A stretch of 40,881 nucleotides of DNA from Myxococcales bacterium. Lineage in GTDB: Bacteria; Myxococcota_A; UBA9042. A program made the position numbers and the translations under genes. Below, in pieces: positions 15,514-24,270 of this stretch (its first letter is position 1; each line of letters begins with the position of its first letter). The notes beneath the pieces are model-generated. The model had not been told where the DNA came from, searched no databases, and saw nothing but the letters and a program-made list of their open reading frames with translations. Where the stretch lies: positions 1 through 40,881 of the forward strand of contig SHZD01000029.1 of assembly GCA_009692465.1 (NCBI GenBank). Direction: 5' to 3'.

Positions 15514-17121
15514 GTGATTGCTAACCTAAATCAAATCATTGACCAAGTATCCAAAGAAAAAAATGTGGAGCGGGCCGTTTTGGTTGACGCTCTGGAGCAA
15601 GCCATCGTTTCCGCGGCTCGCAAAACATTTGGCCAAAGTCGTGAACTGGAAGCGAAATACAACGACGAAGATGGTCAGGTCGAGCTGATGCTCTACATGA
15701 CGGTGGTCGCTGACGAGGCCTTAGAGGATTACGAGCGCCAAATGGAGTTGTCGACCGCGCAGTCGGTGGATCCAGAAGTGCAAGTGGCCGATGAATTGGG
15801 CTTTCAGATTTTTTATCTGGATCGCGACCGGGCCCGTGCCGAGGAAGAAGACCGCAAGTACGGAGATGTGCTTGGTATTCGCACGGCGCGGCAGCAGTTT
15901 GGCCGGATTGCGGCGATGACGGCCAAGCAGGTCATCATGCAGCGGGTGCGCGAGGCCGAACGCGATGTGGTGTTCAACGAATACAAGGACCGCAAGAGCG
16001 AACTGGTCACCGGAATTGTGCGCCGGTTTGAGCGCGGCAACGTAATCGTCGATTTAGGCCGCGCCGAAGCGGTGTTGCCGGTGCGCGAGCAAATGTTTCG
16101 CGAATCGTATCGAGCTGGCGATCGTGTGCAGGCCTACGTCAAGGACATCAAGCGCGAGGCGCGCGGGCCCCAGATCGTGTTGTCGCGGACCGACGATCGC
16201 CTGATTGAGAAGCTTTTTGAGCTAGAAGTGCCTGAAATCTATGAAGGCATCGTCAAGATTATGCGCGTCGCCCGCGAACCGGGAGAGCGGGCCAAGATTG
16301 CGGTGGCCAGCAAGGATAGTGATGTCGATCCGGTCGGCGCGTGCGTCGGCATGAAGGGCTCACGGGTTCAGGCGGTGGTACAAGAGCTCAAGGGCGAGAA
16401 AATCGACATCGTGCCGTGGAGCCCGGACACCGCCAAGTTTGTGTGCAATGCCATCCAGCCGGCCGAAGTCAGTCGGGTGCTCATCGACGAGGACAACCAA
16501 ACTATCGAATTGATTGTGCCTGATGAGCAGTTGAGTCTGGCGATTGGCCGCCGTGGCCAAAACGTCCGGTTGGCTTCCAAGCTTGTCGGTTGGAAGATCG
16601 ACATTCAGAGCGAGTCCAAGATCGAGGAAAGCAAGCAGGCGCTGGCGGCCGCGCTGGTGGCGGTGCCGGAGTTGGACGAATCGGTTATTTCCTACTTGTT
16701 TAAGCTGGGTTACCACAGCCCGGAGAATTTGCTCAACGCGCATGTCGAAGATTTGGCGGCGATTCACGGCATCAACGACGACAGTGCGATGCAAATTCAG
16801 CAAATTGCCTATGAAGTCAAGAAGCGCCGCGACGACGAACAACGCCAAGCCAAGGAACGCGCGGCAGCTGCCGCTGCAGCCGAAGCCGCAGGTCTGGTAG
16901 CGGCAGAGGATACCTTGGTAGCGGCAGAGGATACCTTGGTAGCGGCAGATGGCACCTTGGTAGCGGCAGATGGCACCTTGGTTGGGGCAGGGGGCAACCT
17001 GATAGCGGCAGAGGACACGGACGCTGAGCCCGAGGTGTCGGCGACGGACGAAACTGCTGTCGAGGGCGCTGGAGTAGCCGCGGATCGTGCAACGGAAGAA
17101 CCTGCCGCGATCGCGCTGTAG
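15514..17121 (+). CDS. nusA: transcription termination/antitermination factor NusA
   Basis: NusA binds RNA polymerase and nascent RNA and controls pausing, termination and antitermination. The GTG start at 15514 follows AGGAG. Order: N-terminal RNAP-binding domain (1-~135), S1 domain (about 165-215, '[23 protein letters not shown]'... 'VQAYVKDI'), KH1 and KH2 (about 225-375, with '[14 protein letters not shown]' and '[15 protein letters not shown]'), then one acidic-repeat/helix-hairpin-helix-like domain (about 385-440). The C-terminus (about 450-535) is Ala/Glu-rich and includes an 8-residue tandem repeat ([16 protein letters not shown]). Total 535 residues. Confidence 0.97.
   Translation: MIANLNQIIDQVSKEKNVERAVLVDALEQAIVSAARKTFGQSRELEAKYNDEDGQVELMLYMTVVADEALEDYERQMELSTAQSVDPEVQVADELGFQIFYLDRDRARAEEEDRKYGDVLGIRTARQQFGRIAAMTAKQVIMQRVREAERDVVFNEYKDRKSELVTGIVRRFERGNVIVDLGRAEAVLPVREQMFRESYRAGDRVQAYVKDIKREARGPQIVLSRTDDRLIEKLFELEVPEIYEGIVKIMRVAREPGERAKIAVASKDSDVDPVGACVGMKGSRVQAVVQELKGEKIDIVPWSPDTAKFVCNAIQPAEVSRVLIDEDNQTIELIVPDEQLSLAIGRRGQNVRLASKLVGWKIDIQSESKIEESKQALAAALVAVPELDESVISYLFKLGYHSPENLLNAHVEDLAAIHGINDDSAMQIQQIAYEVKKRRDDEQRQAKERAAAAAAAEAAGLVAAEDTLVAAEDTLVAADGTLVAADGTLVGAGGNLIAAEDTDAEPEVSATDETAVEGAGVAADRATEEPAAIAL
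16895..17013 (+). repeat. 24-bp in-frame tandem repeat in the nusA C-terminus
   Basis: About five units of the type GTAGCGGCAGA-G-TACCTTG, period 24 bp, encode VAAEDTL / VAADGTL / VGAGGNL octapeptides. The first two and the third and fourth units are nearly identical, indicating recent duplication. Confidence 0.9.
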
Positions 17122-17149
17122 TCGATGTACGCTTTTGGTCAACACAGGA

Positions 17150-18208
17150 ATGAACGGTTTGAAACAACTAGCGAAAGTCGCCAAGCTCGCAAGCGTCTCA
17201 ACGGCAGCGCGCGGCCGAGTCCAGCCCGTCGTGGCCGGCTCGGTGCGCACTTGCGTCGGCTGTCGCAAGCCAGCGGCAATTCAAGCGCTGTTGCGCGTTC
17301 GGCGTCTTGATCATGCGATCCTGCTGACACGGATCGGCGGCACTGCTGTGCACGTTCCGGTGCTTTGGCCACTGGACGGCGCAATCGATCCGTCGACGAA
17401 TCCAATAGGCGAATCCTGTGCGTTGGTGGATATTGACGCGGGAATGTCACTTGCCACCACAGCCTATTCCGCTCACACTACCGCCCCCCGCTGGCTGGCG
17501 CAGCCTGCAAGGGTTGGCAGTTTTGAGCCCCATAGCGGGCCGAGAACCACGCCGACCGGCCGCAGCAGCAACGTGTGTCCACAGGCAAAGTGCCTGAGGA
17601 TCTGGTTGTTGCAAAGTGCGGGTCGCGACAAGCGCGGCAAGAAAGAGCAACGCGGCAAGAATGTTCAGCGCGGCGCAAACGAACAGCGTGGCGCAAACGA
17701 ACAGCGTGGGATAAAAGAGCAGCGCGCTAGGCAAATGCAGGCTGGCGACAAGAACCTGCTGGGCGAAAAGGTCGTGTTGGGCGAAAAGGTCGTGTTGGGC
17801 GAAAAGGTCGTGTTGGGCGAAAAGGTCGTGTTGGGCGAAAAGGTCGTGTTGGGCGAAAAGCTGCGGCACGGCGAAAACACGCAGGCTGGCAATTCAGTCG
17901 GCGGCAACTGCAAGCGCTCCGGCGCGATGAAAGCAAGTCCGGCAGGCCAGCGAGCCGGTGGGGACTGGGGACCGAACGACTGGCAGGCAGCCGCAGCTTT
18001 GGCTGTTCAACTGGCTGATAGTACCGGCAGGCTGCGGGGCATACGCATCGCTGGCTTACGGCGACGAAAGATTGGTCCCAGCGGCGACGCCTGCACACAA
18101 CGCTGGGAAACTATTGAGGGTCAGCTGCGCAATTCGGCAGTGAGCCCTGAACGCCGGCCCGGCGACGATCCGGGACGCGCCAAATCACATCATGGCGCGC
18201 GGGAGTAA
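17150..18208 (+). CDS. ylxR: YlxR (DUF448) family RNA-binding protein, greatly enlarged
   Basis: Located between nusA and infB, the standard YlxR position. The ATG at 17150 follows ACAGGA. The family signature 'VRTCVGCRKP' is present near residues 41-50, followed by a basic strand (LLRVRR). YlxR is normally about 90-110 residues; this protein is 352. A Cys pair in 'VCPQAKCLRIWLLQ' about 100 residues later resembles the second half of the YlxR core, so the fold may be split by an insertion. The remainder holds two arrays with a 6-residue period, EQRGAN-type then GEKVVL-type, and a basic low-complexity tail. YlxR proteins bind nucleic acid and have been linked to RNase P. Confidence 0.78.
   Translation: MNGLKQLAKVAKLASVSTAARGRVQPVVAGSVRTCVGCRKPAAIQALLRVRRLDHAILLTRIGGTAVHVPVLWPLDGAIDPSTNPIGESCALVDIDAGMSLATTAYSAHTTAPRWLAQPARVGSFEPHSGPRTTPTGRSSNVCPQAKCLRIWLLQSAGRDKRGKKEQRGKNVQRGANEQRGANEQRGIKEQRARQMQAGDKNLLGEKVVLGEKVVLGEKVVLGEKVVLGEKVVLGEKLRHGENTQAGNSVGGNCKRSGAMKASPAGQRAGGDWGPNDWQAAAALAVQLADSTGRLRGIRIAGLRRRKIGPSGDACTQRWETIEGQLRNSAVSPERRPGDDPGRAKSHHGARE
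17641..17860 (+). repeat. two 18-bp in-frame tandem arrays in ylxR
   Basis: The first array (about 17641-17730) has degenerate 18-bp units like GGCGCAAACGAACAGCGT, encoding (E/V)QRG(A/K)N. The second (17761-17860) has five nearly perfect units GGGCGAAAAGGTCGTGTT at 17761, 17779, 17797, 17815 and 17833 plus a partial sixth, encoding GEKVVL. Both periods preserve the frame. Confidence 0.95.
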
Positions 18209-18213
18209 TTACT

Positions 18214-21200
18214 TTGGCGGTTGCAAAGATCGGCGTACGGGAATTAGCGAAAGAACTCGGGGTGACAGACCGCGAGTTGCTCGATTACGCCTCCAAGATC
18301 AATATCAGGCCAGTCATGGCAATGCTCGAACCGGCGCAAGCAAATATCTTGCGCAACCGGATTCGGGCAGCCCACGGCAATGCGACCGCGGGGCCTGCTC
18401 TGGCGGTCAAGGCCGTCATGCAGCCAACGCCACCTGCCGCGGCGGTGATCCCGTCGCGAGTGGCGCCCGCTGGCGTCAGGACACCGGTTTCCGGCAAGCC
18501 AAGCCCTGCGGGTAGGGCCGCGCCGATCCCGGTTCCGGTGCTGCCGGCAGCCCCGCCCGTGCTACGGCGACGCTCAACTGGCGCTGAAACTGCCGAATTG
18601 GCCCCGGCGGACCAGATGATGGAACTGGCGCCGCCAGAGCCCGTCCAGCCGTTGCCCTTGGTCGAGGAGCTTGCCAGCGAGCCAGTCGAAGTGGAAGCTG
18701 TGCCTGAGGTGGTGGTCGCCACTACCGTCGATGAGTTGGAACCGATCATCGCGGCGAGCGAGCCGGTTGCTCCGCGCCAGCCCAGCCGCCCCGACAACAC
18801 GCCGCGCATCAAGCGGATCAAAGCCTCGGACTTGGAGATTCCGCCCGAACTGCAGTTGCGGATTCATCTACCCGCGCCCAAGCCGGAGAAAATCGCAGGG
18901 GCCGAAGTCAACGTGTCGGTTGCGACGCAGGGGTCTGCGCTTCATGCCGGCGATTCGGCGCTCAATTCGCTAGACGCTGCTACGGCAAATGCCAGGACCG
19001 CGCAAGACGTTGCCGCACCGGGAGCGCGGGATGCGAAGGCCGGACACGATGGCAAACTGGCAGACACCAAACCCGCGCCGCGCGCCGCGGAAGTGCGCTA
19101 CGCCGACAACGACCCGCGCGCTTTTGCCGCCAAACGCAAAGCGCTAGAAGCTGCCGCTGAAACCAGACCTAAGGGCGTGCGTCTCGAAGACATCGGCAAG
19201 GCCTTGGACGCGTCCACGGCGCTGCCAAGTACGTCACGCAAGCCGACTTTGCGCCGGATGGCCATGCCGGACGCTTTGGTCAACCTGCCGCCCAAGCCAG
19301 CACCAAAGCCAGTGGCAGAGACTCCAGCGCCGGCTGCTCCGGCCGCGGCGGGTGTCGACGCCTTTGGGGCCCGCATCGGCCGCGATCCGGCAACACCTGA
19401 TCCGGCCGGAGCCGGGCGTGGACGCAAGCTGATTTATGACCGCCATCGCGATTCGCAGTCATCGGCGGCGGATGTGCGCGGTCGCGGCAAGAAAAAGGCT
19501 GGAAAGGGCTCCAAGGCCCTGCCCATTCCAGTGGCCGTGGCCCAGCCGACCAAGGCTGAAAAGCGCCATTTGCGGATCGAAGACACGATCACTGTGGCCA
19601 ATTTGGCCCATCAGCTGTCGGTCAAGGCGACTGAAGTTGTCAAAAAGCTGTTTAGTTTAGGGATGTTGGCCAACGTTAACCAACCGCTAGATCTCGACAC
19701 AGTGGAACTGATTGCGAACGACTTTGGCTTCACCGTCGAAAACGTCGGCTTTGACCTCGAGCAGTATCTGCAAAAGCCGGACGAGGCCACCGCCGCGTTG
19801 CCGGTGCCGCGCTCTCCGGTGGTAACCGTGATGGGGCACGTCGATCACGGCAAGACGAGCTTGCTGGATGCGATTCGCAAGACCCACACCGCTCAGCGGG
19901 AAGCCGGCGGCATTACGCAGCATATTGGCGCGTATGTCGCTCAAGTGCGCGGCGATCAGTTCGACGACGGCAAGGCCCGGCGGGTCGTGTTCTTGGACAC
20001 TCCCGGCCACGAAGCCTTTTCGGCGATGCGGGCGCGCGGAGCCAAGGCGACTGACGTCATTGTGCTGGTCGTTGCCGCCGATGACGGGGTGATGCCGCAG
20101 ACAATTGAGGCGATTAGTCACGCTAAGGCCGCCAAAGTGCCGATTGTTGTTGCGGTCAACAAGATTGATAAGCCGGGTGCGGATGTAGAAAAAGTTCGGC
20201 GCGAGCTGGCTGACCACGGGGTTGTTGCCGAAGAATGGGGCGGCGATGCGATTTTTGTCGAAGTGTCGGCCAAGACTGGTCAAAACTTGGATAAAATGCT
20301 GGAAATGTTAGCGCTTCAGGCCGACCTGATGGAGTTGACGGCCAGGGTGGATGTCGACTCGCGCGGATTGGTGATCGAGTCGCGCTTGGAGCGCGGCCGC
20401 GGTCCGGTGGCTACGCTACTGGTGCAGGCCGGCACGCTGAGAAAAGGTCAGTTTATCGTCGCTGGTCCGCATTATTGCCGGGTGCGGGCGATGCTTGATG
20501 ATGCTGGTAAGAGCCTTGAATTTGCTGGACCTTCGACCCCGGTGGAATTGATTGGGTTCGACCACGTGACCGTGGCTGGCGACGAATTCTACGTGGTGGC
20601 CGACGAGAAGCGTGCCAAGGCGATTGTCGAGCACCGCATCGAGAAGTCGCGGGAAAAAGAACTGCTCAAGACAGCGAAGCGGACCTTAGAGGACGTGTTT
20701 GGCACTGCAGGCGAGCCGCAGCAGAAAGAGCTCAACGTCATCGTCAAAGCCGATGTGCACGGTTCGGCGGAAGCGCTCAAGCAGTCGTTGGCCAAGATTG
20801 GCCACGAGGAAATCAAGGTTCGGGTGTTGCATGCAGCGGTCGGCGGCGTGACGGAGAGCGACATCAACTTGGCGGCAACGACCAAGGGGTTGGTGATTGC
20901 GTTCAATGTCAAGCCCGAAGCCAAAGGCAAGCGGCTGGCCGATGAACTGGGAGTGCAAATTCGTCAGTATTCTGTTATCTACGATGCAATTGACGCCGTA
21001 ACTCTGGTGCTCGAAGGCATGCTGACGCCGATCATCGAAGAGGTGGTTCTGGGCCACGCCGAGGTTCGGCAAATCTTTGCGGTGCCCAAGCTTGGTGTGA
21101 TTGCCGGCTCGCATGTTACCGATGGCACGATCTTGCGCAATCAGCGCTTGCGCTTGCTGCGCGGGGCCGAAGTGTTGCACGACGGCGAGTTTGCCTCGCT

Positions 21201-21375
21201 CAAGCGCTTCAAAGATGATGCGCGCGAGGTGGCTCAGGGCTACGATTGCGGTATCGGCGTCACCGGGTTCACCAAGTTCCAAGTGGGCGATGTTGTGCAG
21301 TGCTACGAACTCAAGAAAATTCCGCGCAAGCTCAAGCCCGAGCCGGCTAGCGGTCGGTCGGCAGCGGCGGCTTAG
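18214..21375 (+). CDS. infB: translation initiation factor IF-2
   Basis: IF-2 is the GTPase that brings initiator tRNA to the 30S subunit and promotes subunit joining. The TTG start at 18214 follows GGGAG at 18200-18204, which overlaps the ylxR stop region. An N-terminal IF2N helix bundle (1-~50, '[20 protein letters not shown]') is followed by a long Pro/Ala linker (about 60-445), a second IF2N-like domain (about 450-515), then the G domain: GHVDHGKT (541-548), [14 protein letters not shown] and SAKTG, and domains II-IV to residue 1053. All GTPase motifs are intact. Confidence 0.98.
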   Translation: MAVAKIGVRELAKELGVTDRELLDYASKINIRPVMAMLEPAQANILRNRIRAAHGNATAGPALAVKAVMQPTPPAAAVIPSRVAPAGVRTPVSGKPSPAGRAAPIPVPVLPAAPPVLRRRSTGAETAELAPADQMMELAPPEPVQPLPLVEELASEPVEVEAVPEVVVATTVDELEPIIAASEPVAPRQPSRPDNTPRIKRIKASDLEIPPELQLRIHLPAPKPEKIAGAEVNVSVATQGSALHAGDSALNSLDAATANARTAQDVAAPGARDAKAGHDGKLADTKPAPRAAEVRYADNDPRAFAAKRKALEAAAETRPKGVRLEDIGKALDASTALPSTSRKPTLRRMAMPDALVNLPPKPAPKPVAETPAPAAPAAAGVDAFGARIGRDPATPDPAGAGRGRKLIYDRHRDSQSSAADVRGRGKKKAGKGSKALPIPVAVAQPTKAEKRHLRIEDTITVANLAHQLSVKATEVVKKLFSLGMLANVNQPLDLDTVELIANDFGFTVENVGFDLEQYLQKPDEATAALPVPRSPVVTVMGHVDHGKTSLLDAIRKTHTAQREAGGITQHIGAYVAQVRGDQFDDGKARRVVFLDTPGHEAFSAMRARGAKATDVIVLVVAADDGVMPQTIEAISHAKAAKVPIVVAVNKIDKPGADVEKVRRELADHGVVAEEWGGDAIFVEVSAKTGQNLDKMLEMLALQADLMELTARVDVDSRGLVIESRLERGRGPVATLLVQAGTLRKGQFIVAGPHYCRVRAMLDDAGKSLEFAGPSTPVELIGFDHVTVAGDEFYVVADEKRAKAIVEHRIEKSREKELLKTAKRTLEDVFGTAGEPQQKELNVIVKADVHGSAEALKQSLAKIGHEEIKVRVLHAAVGGVTESDINLAATTKGLVIAFNVKPEAKGKRLADELGVQIRQYSVIYDAIDAVTLVLEGMLTPIIEEVVLGHAEVRQIFAVPKLGVIAGSHVTDGTILRNQRLRLLRGAEVLHDGEFASLKRFKDDAREVAQGYDCGIGVTGFTKFQVGDVVQCYELKKIPRKLKPEPASGRSAAAA

Positions 21376-21518
21376 AGGTCAACCGAATTGCCAAAGTGGC
21401 GACCGTTGGACACGTGGAGCGCAGAGTCGTTCTTCATATGAACGCGAACTTGCGACCCGCCCAGCCGGCAGTGACCGCGGCAGAGAGCCATTTCCGCCAG
21501 ACGTCCTAGTGAAAAAAT

Positions 21519-21995
21519 ATGCGACGCAAGCCTTCATTTACGCGGGCGGACCGCGTCGAACACCTGCTTTTGGAAGAAGTCGAGCGGTTGCTTGCCTACG
21601 AAGTGCGCGATCCACTTGCCCATGCCATCAAGGTGACGGCGGCGCATTTATCGCTCGATCTTGGGCACTTACGCGTTCAATATGTCCTGTATTCGGGTGG
21701 CGAGCCGTTTGAGCCGCTGACCGCCATGTTGGTGCGGACGTCGCCGTTTCTGGCGCGCACCCTACAGGGCTCCCTTCAGTTGCGCGGTCGGCTGCAAATT
21801 GCTTTCCATTATGACCGCGACGCGGCCCATGTAGAGCGCGTGCGTGCCATTCTCAAGGCGTCGACGCCCCCAACAGCAGTGGCGGTTGCGGAATCTGCCA
21901 ACGCTGAGGTCGAGGCCGGGCAGCCGGGTGCGAATGCAAGTTCTGCCGCGGCCTTAAAATTTCCCGATTCGGAGGCGAATGGAACTGGCACCTGA
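21519..21995 (+). CDS. rbfA: 30S ribosome-binding factor RbfA
   Basis: RbfA helps mature the 16S rRNA 5' end in the small subunit. The 158-residue protein shows the expected start 'RADRVEHLLLEEVERLLAYEV', then 'VTAAHLSLDLGHLRVQYVLY' and 'GRLQIAFHYD'. The order infB-rbfA-truB is canonical. A 143-bp gap after infB holds no recognisable gene. The last ~35 residues are Ala/Glu/Ser-rich and overlap the truB start by 17 nt. Confidence 0.93.
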   Translation: MRRKPSFTRADRVEHLLLEEVERLLAYEVRDPLAHAIKVTAAHLSLDLGHLRVQYVLYSGGEPFEPLTAMLVRTSPFLARTLQGSLQLRGRLQIAFHYDRDAAHVERVRAILKASTPPTAVAVAESANAEVEAGQPGANASSAAALKFPDSEANGTGT

Positions 21996-22917
21996 ACTTG
22001 AACCCTGCGGCGTGGTGGTCATCGACAAGCCTTTGGGCTGGACTTCACGAGATCTCGTGAATAAAGTCGGGCGCTTATATGACACGCGCTCGGCTGGCCA
22101 TGCGGGCACCTTGGATCCGCAGGCCAGTGGCGTGCTGACTGTCGCGATGGGCGAAGCCACTAAGCTCGTGACCCGGTTGATGGACGCACCCAAAACGTAT
22201 ATTGCTGAAATTACGTTTGGTTCCGAAACATTGAGCGATGACGCATCGGGCGCGGTGGTGCGGACATCGCCACTGCCTGTCGGGCTGACTGTGGACAAAT
22301 TGCAAGTCTTACTAGCGAGTTGGCTGGGTGAATTGCCGCAAGTGCCTCCGCAAGTATCGGCCTTGCAGCGCGGCGGTGTTCGCGACCACAAGCGGGTTCG
22401 GATGGGCGAAGTGGTCGTTCGCGAGGCGCGGCCGGTGCAGCTGTACGAGGCCGAAGTGCTGTCCGCGTCACCGGTTGCAGCGACTTTGCGCCTGCGCGTG
22501 GGCGCCGGCTTCTATGTTCGTGCATTGGCTCGCGATTTGGGTAACGCGCTGCAGTCAGCGGCTCATTTGAATACCCTGCGACGAACCCATGGCTGCGGCT
22601 TTGATGTGGCCGAAGCGGTTACTGTCGAGGCGCTCGCAGCGATGAGCCCGGAGCAGCGGCTGGGCAAATTGCTTCCGCTTTTGGACGTTGCTGCTCGCTT
22701 GTTGCCGGTGGTTCAGGTGGACGCCGCGATGGCGCTCGCTTTGCGCCAGGGTCGACGCCTGCCGTGGCAAGCTGAAGCGAACACTGAGCTTTTGATGGCC
22801 CACGGCTCGACGGCGGTGGCGATGGTGCGAGTGGACGACGGCCATTTGGTGGTGTCACGCGGTTTTGCGCACGCGTCCTTGCCACGGGTCACGGCCGTAG
22901 ACGAAACTGTGGCATAG
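21979..22917 (+). CDS. truB: tRNA pseudouridine(55) synthase TruB
   Basis: TruB converts U55 in the tRNA T-loop to pseudouridine. The protein (312 residues) has 'GVVVIDKPLGWTSRDLV' and the catalytic motif HAGTLDP (Asp46), followed by 'SGVLTVAMGEATKL' and a C-terminal PUA-like region. GGAGG sits immediately before the ATG at 21979. It overlaps rbfA by 17 nt, so the two are translationally linked. Confidence 0.97.
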   Translation: MELAPELEPCGVVVIDKPLGWTSRDLVNKVGRLYDTRSAGHAGTLDPQASGVLTVAMGEATKLVTRLMDAPKTYIAEITFGSETLSDDASGAVVRTSPLPVGLTVDKLQVLLASWLGELPQVPPQVSALQRGGVRDHKRVRMGEVVVREARPVQLYEAEVLSASPVAATLRLRVGAGFYVRALARDLGNALQSAAHLNTLRRTHGCGFDVAEAVTVEALAAMSPEQRLGKLLPLLDVAARLLPVVQVDAAMALALRQGRRLPWQAEANTELLMAHGSTAVAMVRVDDGHLVVSRGFAHASLPRVTAVDETVA

Positions 22918-22965
22918 CGCAGTTGCCGCACCCCGTGCTAGCCTGTGCCACCGTGGAGGCACGCC

Positions 22966-23820
22966 GTGCACGAAATCGACTTTGAACATGTAGGCAAAGC
23001 TGGGCTCTTTTTTGTCGCGTCGATCGCGGTCGTCGCCGTGGCGAAATTGGCACGCGACGGCTTGGCGTTTCGCAGCGGTCGCGACCTCAATGAGTTGATT
23101 GCTAAGGACGACAACGTGGCTGTCGCCATCGAACAGTCGGCGTTTTTTGTCGCCACGGTCGTGGGTCTGCTCGGTGCTATCGTGGTCGGCAGCGCGACGG
23201 TCCTCGATCAAGTCATCGACTTTTTCATTACCGCCGCCTATGTGGTCGGCGCGTTGTTGGCGTGTGAACGCTTTACGTTGCGCTGGGTTCTGCCCAAGCT
23301 CGATGCCGCCCGCGAGGTCATGGACCGCGGCAACGTGGCGGTGGCCATCGCGCGGTCTGGTGGCCTGATCGCCACCGCCTTCGTGGTCCGTGCTGCGCTG
23401 CACAATGACGGGCACTTGTGGGAACGTTTGGCGTGGATCGTGATCGGCCAAGCCGTTCTGGTCGCCATGACGCTGCTGTACCAGAAGTTGACTCCGTATG
23501 ATGATGTGGCGGAGCTCAATAAGCGCAATATAGCTGCAGCTTTTCCGCTTTTCGGCCTGCAGGTTGCGGTCGGCATGATCGTCGATGCGGCGCTGCAAGG
23601 TGAGAGCGGCGGCTGGCGCGCGGACTTGATGTCTGTGGGCCTCGATCTGCTGGTGGCCGCGATTTTGTTGCCGATTTTGCGTTGGCTCGGCGACGTGCTG
23701 CTGTTGCGCGGCTCTACATATGCTGAGGAAATTGCGCGCGATCGCAATGCCGGAGCTGGCGTTATCGAAGCGGCCTCGTATTTGGCTGGCGGCTTCGCGG
23801 TTGCCTATTTTTTGACCTAA
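22966..23820 (+). CDS. DUF350-family inner-membrane protein
   Basis: A 284-residue multi-span membrane protein. Three repeats of the family pattern are visible: 'DNVAVAIEQSAFFVATVVGL', 'GNVAVAIARSGGLIATAFVV' and 'AGAGVIEAASYLAGGFAVAY', each a charged turn followed by a membrane span. The GTG start at 22966 is chosen because GGAGG lies at 22955-22959. Family function is not established; in other bacteria DUF350 genes often sit with YjfK/YjfM-like or polyamine-related genes, but none is here. It lies 48 nt after truB and may be the last gene of that transcript. Confidence 0.85.
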   Translation: MHEIDFEHVGKAGLFFVASIAVVAVAKLARDGLAFRSGRDLNELIAKDDNVAVAIEQSAFFVATVVGLLGAIVVGSATVLDQVIDFFITAAYVVGALLACERFTLRWVLPKLDAAREVMDRGNVAVAIARSGGLIATAFVVRAALHNDGHLWERLAWIVIGQAVLVAMTLLYQKLTPYDDVAELNKRNIAAAFPLFGLQVAVGMIVDAALQGESGGWRADLMSVGLDLLVAAILLPILRWLGDVLLLRGSTYAEEIARDRNAGAGVIEAASYLAGGFAVAYFLT

Positions 23821-23955
23821 GGAACTGTCCCAGAATAAGTCATTCTGGGACGGGTTCCGTTTGCTTGCTTTGTTGGTCGCTAAGCTCGCGTCCTGAAAGG
23901 CCGACTCGCCGCTCCTGTGTTGCCCAGATCGATCGAGTTAGCTGAGGACAGTTCC
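23821..23955 (+). repeat. hairpin-plus-body dispersed repeat, family 2, copy C
   Basis: It starts on the base after the DUF350 stop codon. The hairpin GTCCCAGAAT / ATTCTGGGAC (23827-23851, loop AAGTC) is extended by GGAAC/GTTCC (23821-23825/23854-23858) and followed by a T-rich run (GTTTGCTTGCTTTGTT). The body has GGTCGCTAAGCTCGCGTC, GCCGACTCGCCGCTCC and GATCGAGTTA. GGACAGTTCC at 23946-23955 is the exact reverse complement of the first ten bases (GGAACTGTCC), so the element has perfect 10-bp ends or two alternative folds. It could terminate the truB-DUF350 transcript. Confidence 0.8.
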
Positions 23956-23986
23956 TACGCCAACCAGTCCACGGCGTTGCCCTCCG

Positions 23987-24107
23987 TAGGGCCCGTGCAA
24001 AATCGAGTCGATTTTGCATTCAGGCCCGTTGCTTGCTCAGTGGGTCGCTAACTCGCGGCTTTTCAAGCCGACTCGAGGCTGCGTTCCCATCGCAGATGGA
24101 TCGAGTT
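23987..24107 (+). repeat. hairpin-plus-body dispersed repeat, family 2, copy D
   Basis: Directly follows copy C in the same orientation. The hairpin is TGCAAAATC / GATTTTGCA (23996-24018, loop GAGTC), enclosed by GGGCC/GGCCC. The body carries GTGGGTCGCTAACTCGCGGC, GCCGACTCGAGGCTGCG and GGATCGAGTTA. The stem sequence is unrelated to copies A-C, yet fully paired. Confidence 0.75.
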
Positions 24108-24270
24108 ATTTTGTCACGAATCCTAACTAGAAACTCGGGGCGCGCCGCCCCACGTGTGCTGCGTAGCCGCGCGGGCGCCCGGAGGCTCGGTCGCCATGCA
24201 GCACGCTGAAAAATTTCATCTATCGAGGGTGCCGCGCGCGGCGTGCTGCAACTCTGTATGCGAGAAGCCG
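24108..24270 (+). promoter_or_regulatory. upstream region of the C45-like lipoprotein
   Basis: About 160 bp between repeat copy D and the chosen ATG at 24271. The reading frame is open back to 24154, but that part would place 39 Cys- and Arg-rich residues before an intact signal peptide, so it is treated as untranslated. A promoter is expected here; none was identified with confidence. Confidence 0.25.

Noticed and set aside
16360..17268. 302-codon antisense open frame over nusA
   Set aside because: Shadow of the NusA KH and C-terminal coding region; no recognised domain.
19687..21282. Antisense open frames of 198 codons within infB
   Set aside because: Mirror frames of the conserved IF-2 GTPase and C-terminal domains.
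21376..21518. Possible ylxP (DUF503) gene between infB and rbfA
   Set aside because: Only 143 bp; an open frame of about 40 codons has no convincing start and no clear DUF503 motif.
23821..24107. Integron attC sites
   Set aside because: The elements are imperfect palindromes after genes, but the R' and R'' core boxes (GTTRRRY / RYYYAAC) are not present at the ends and there is no integrase or cassette array.
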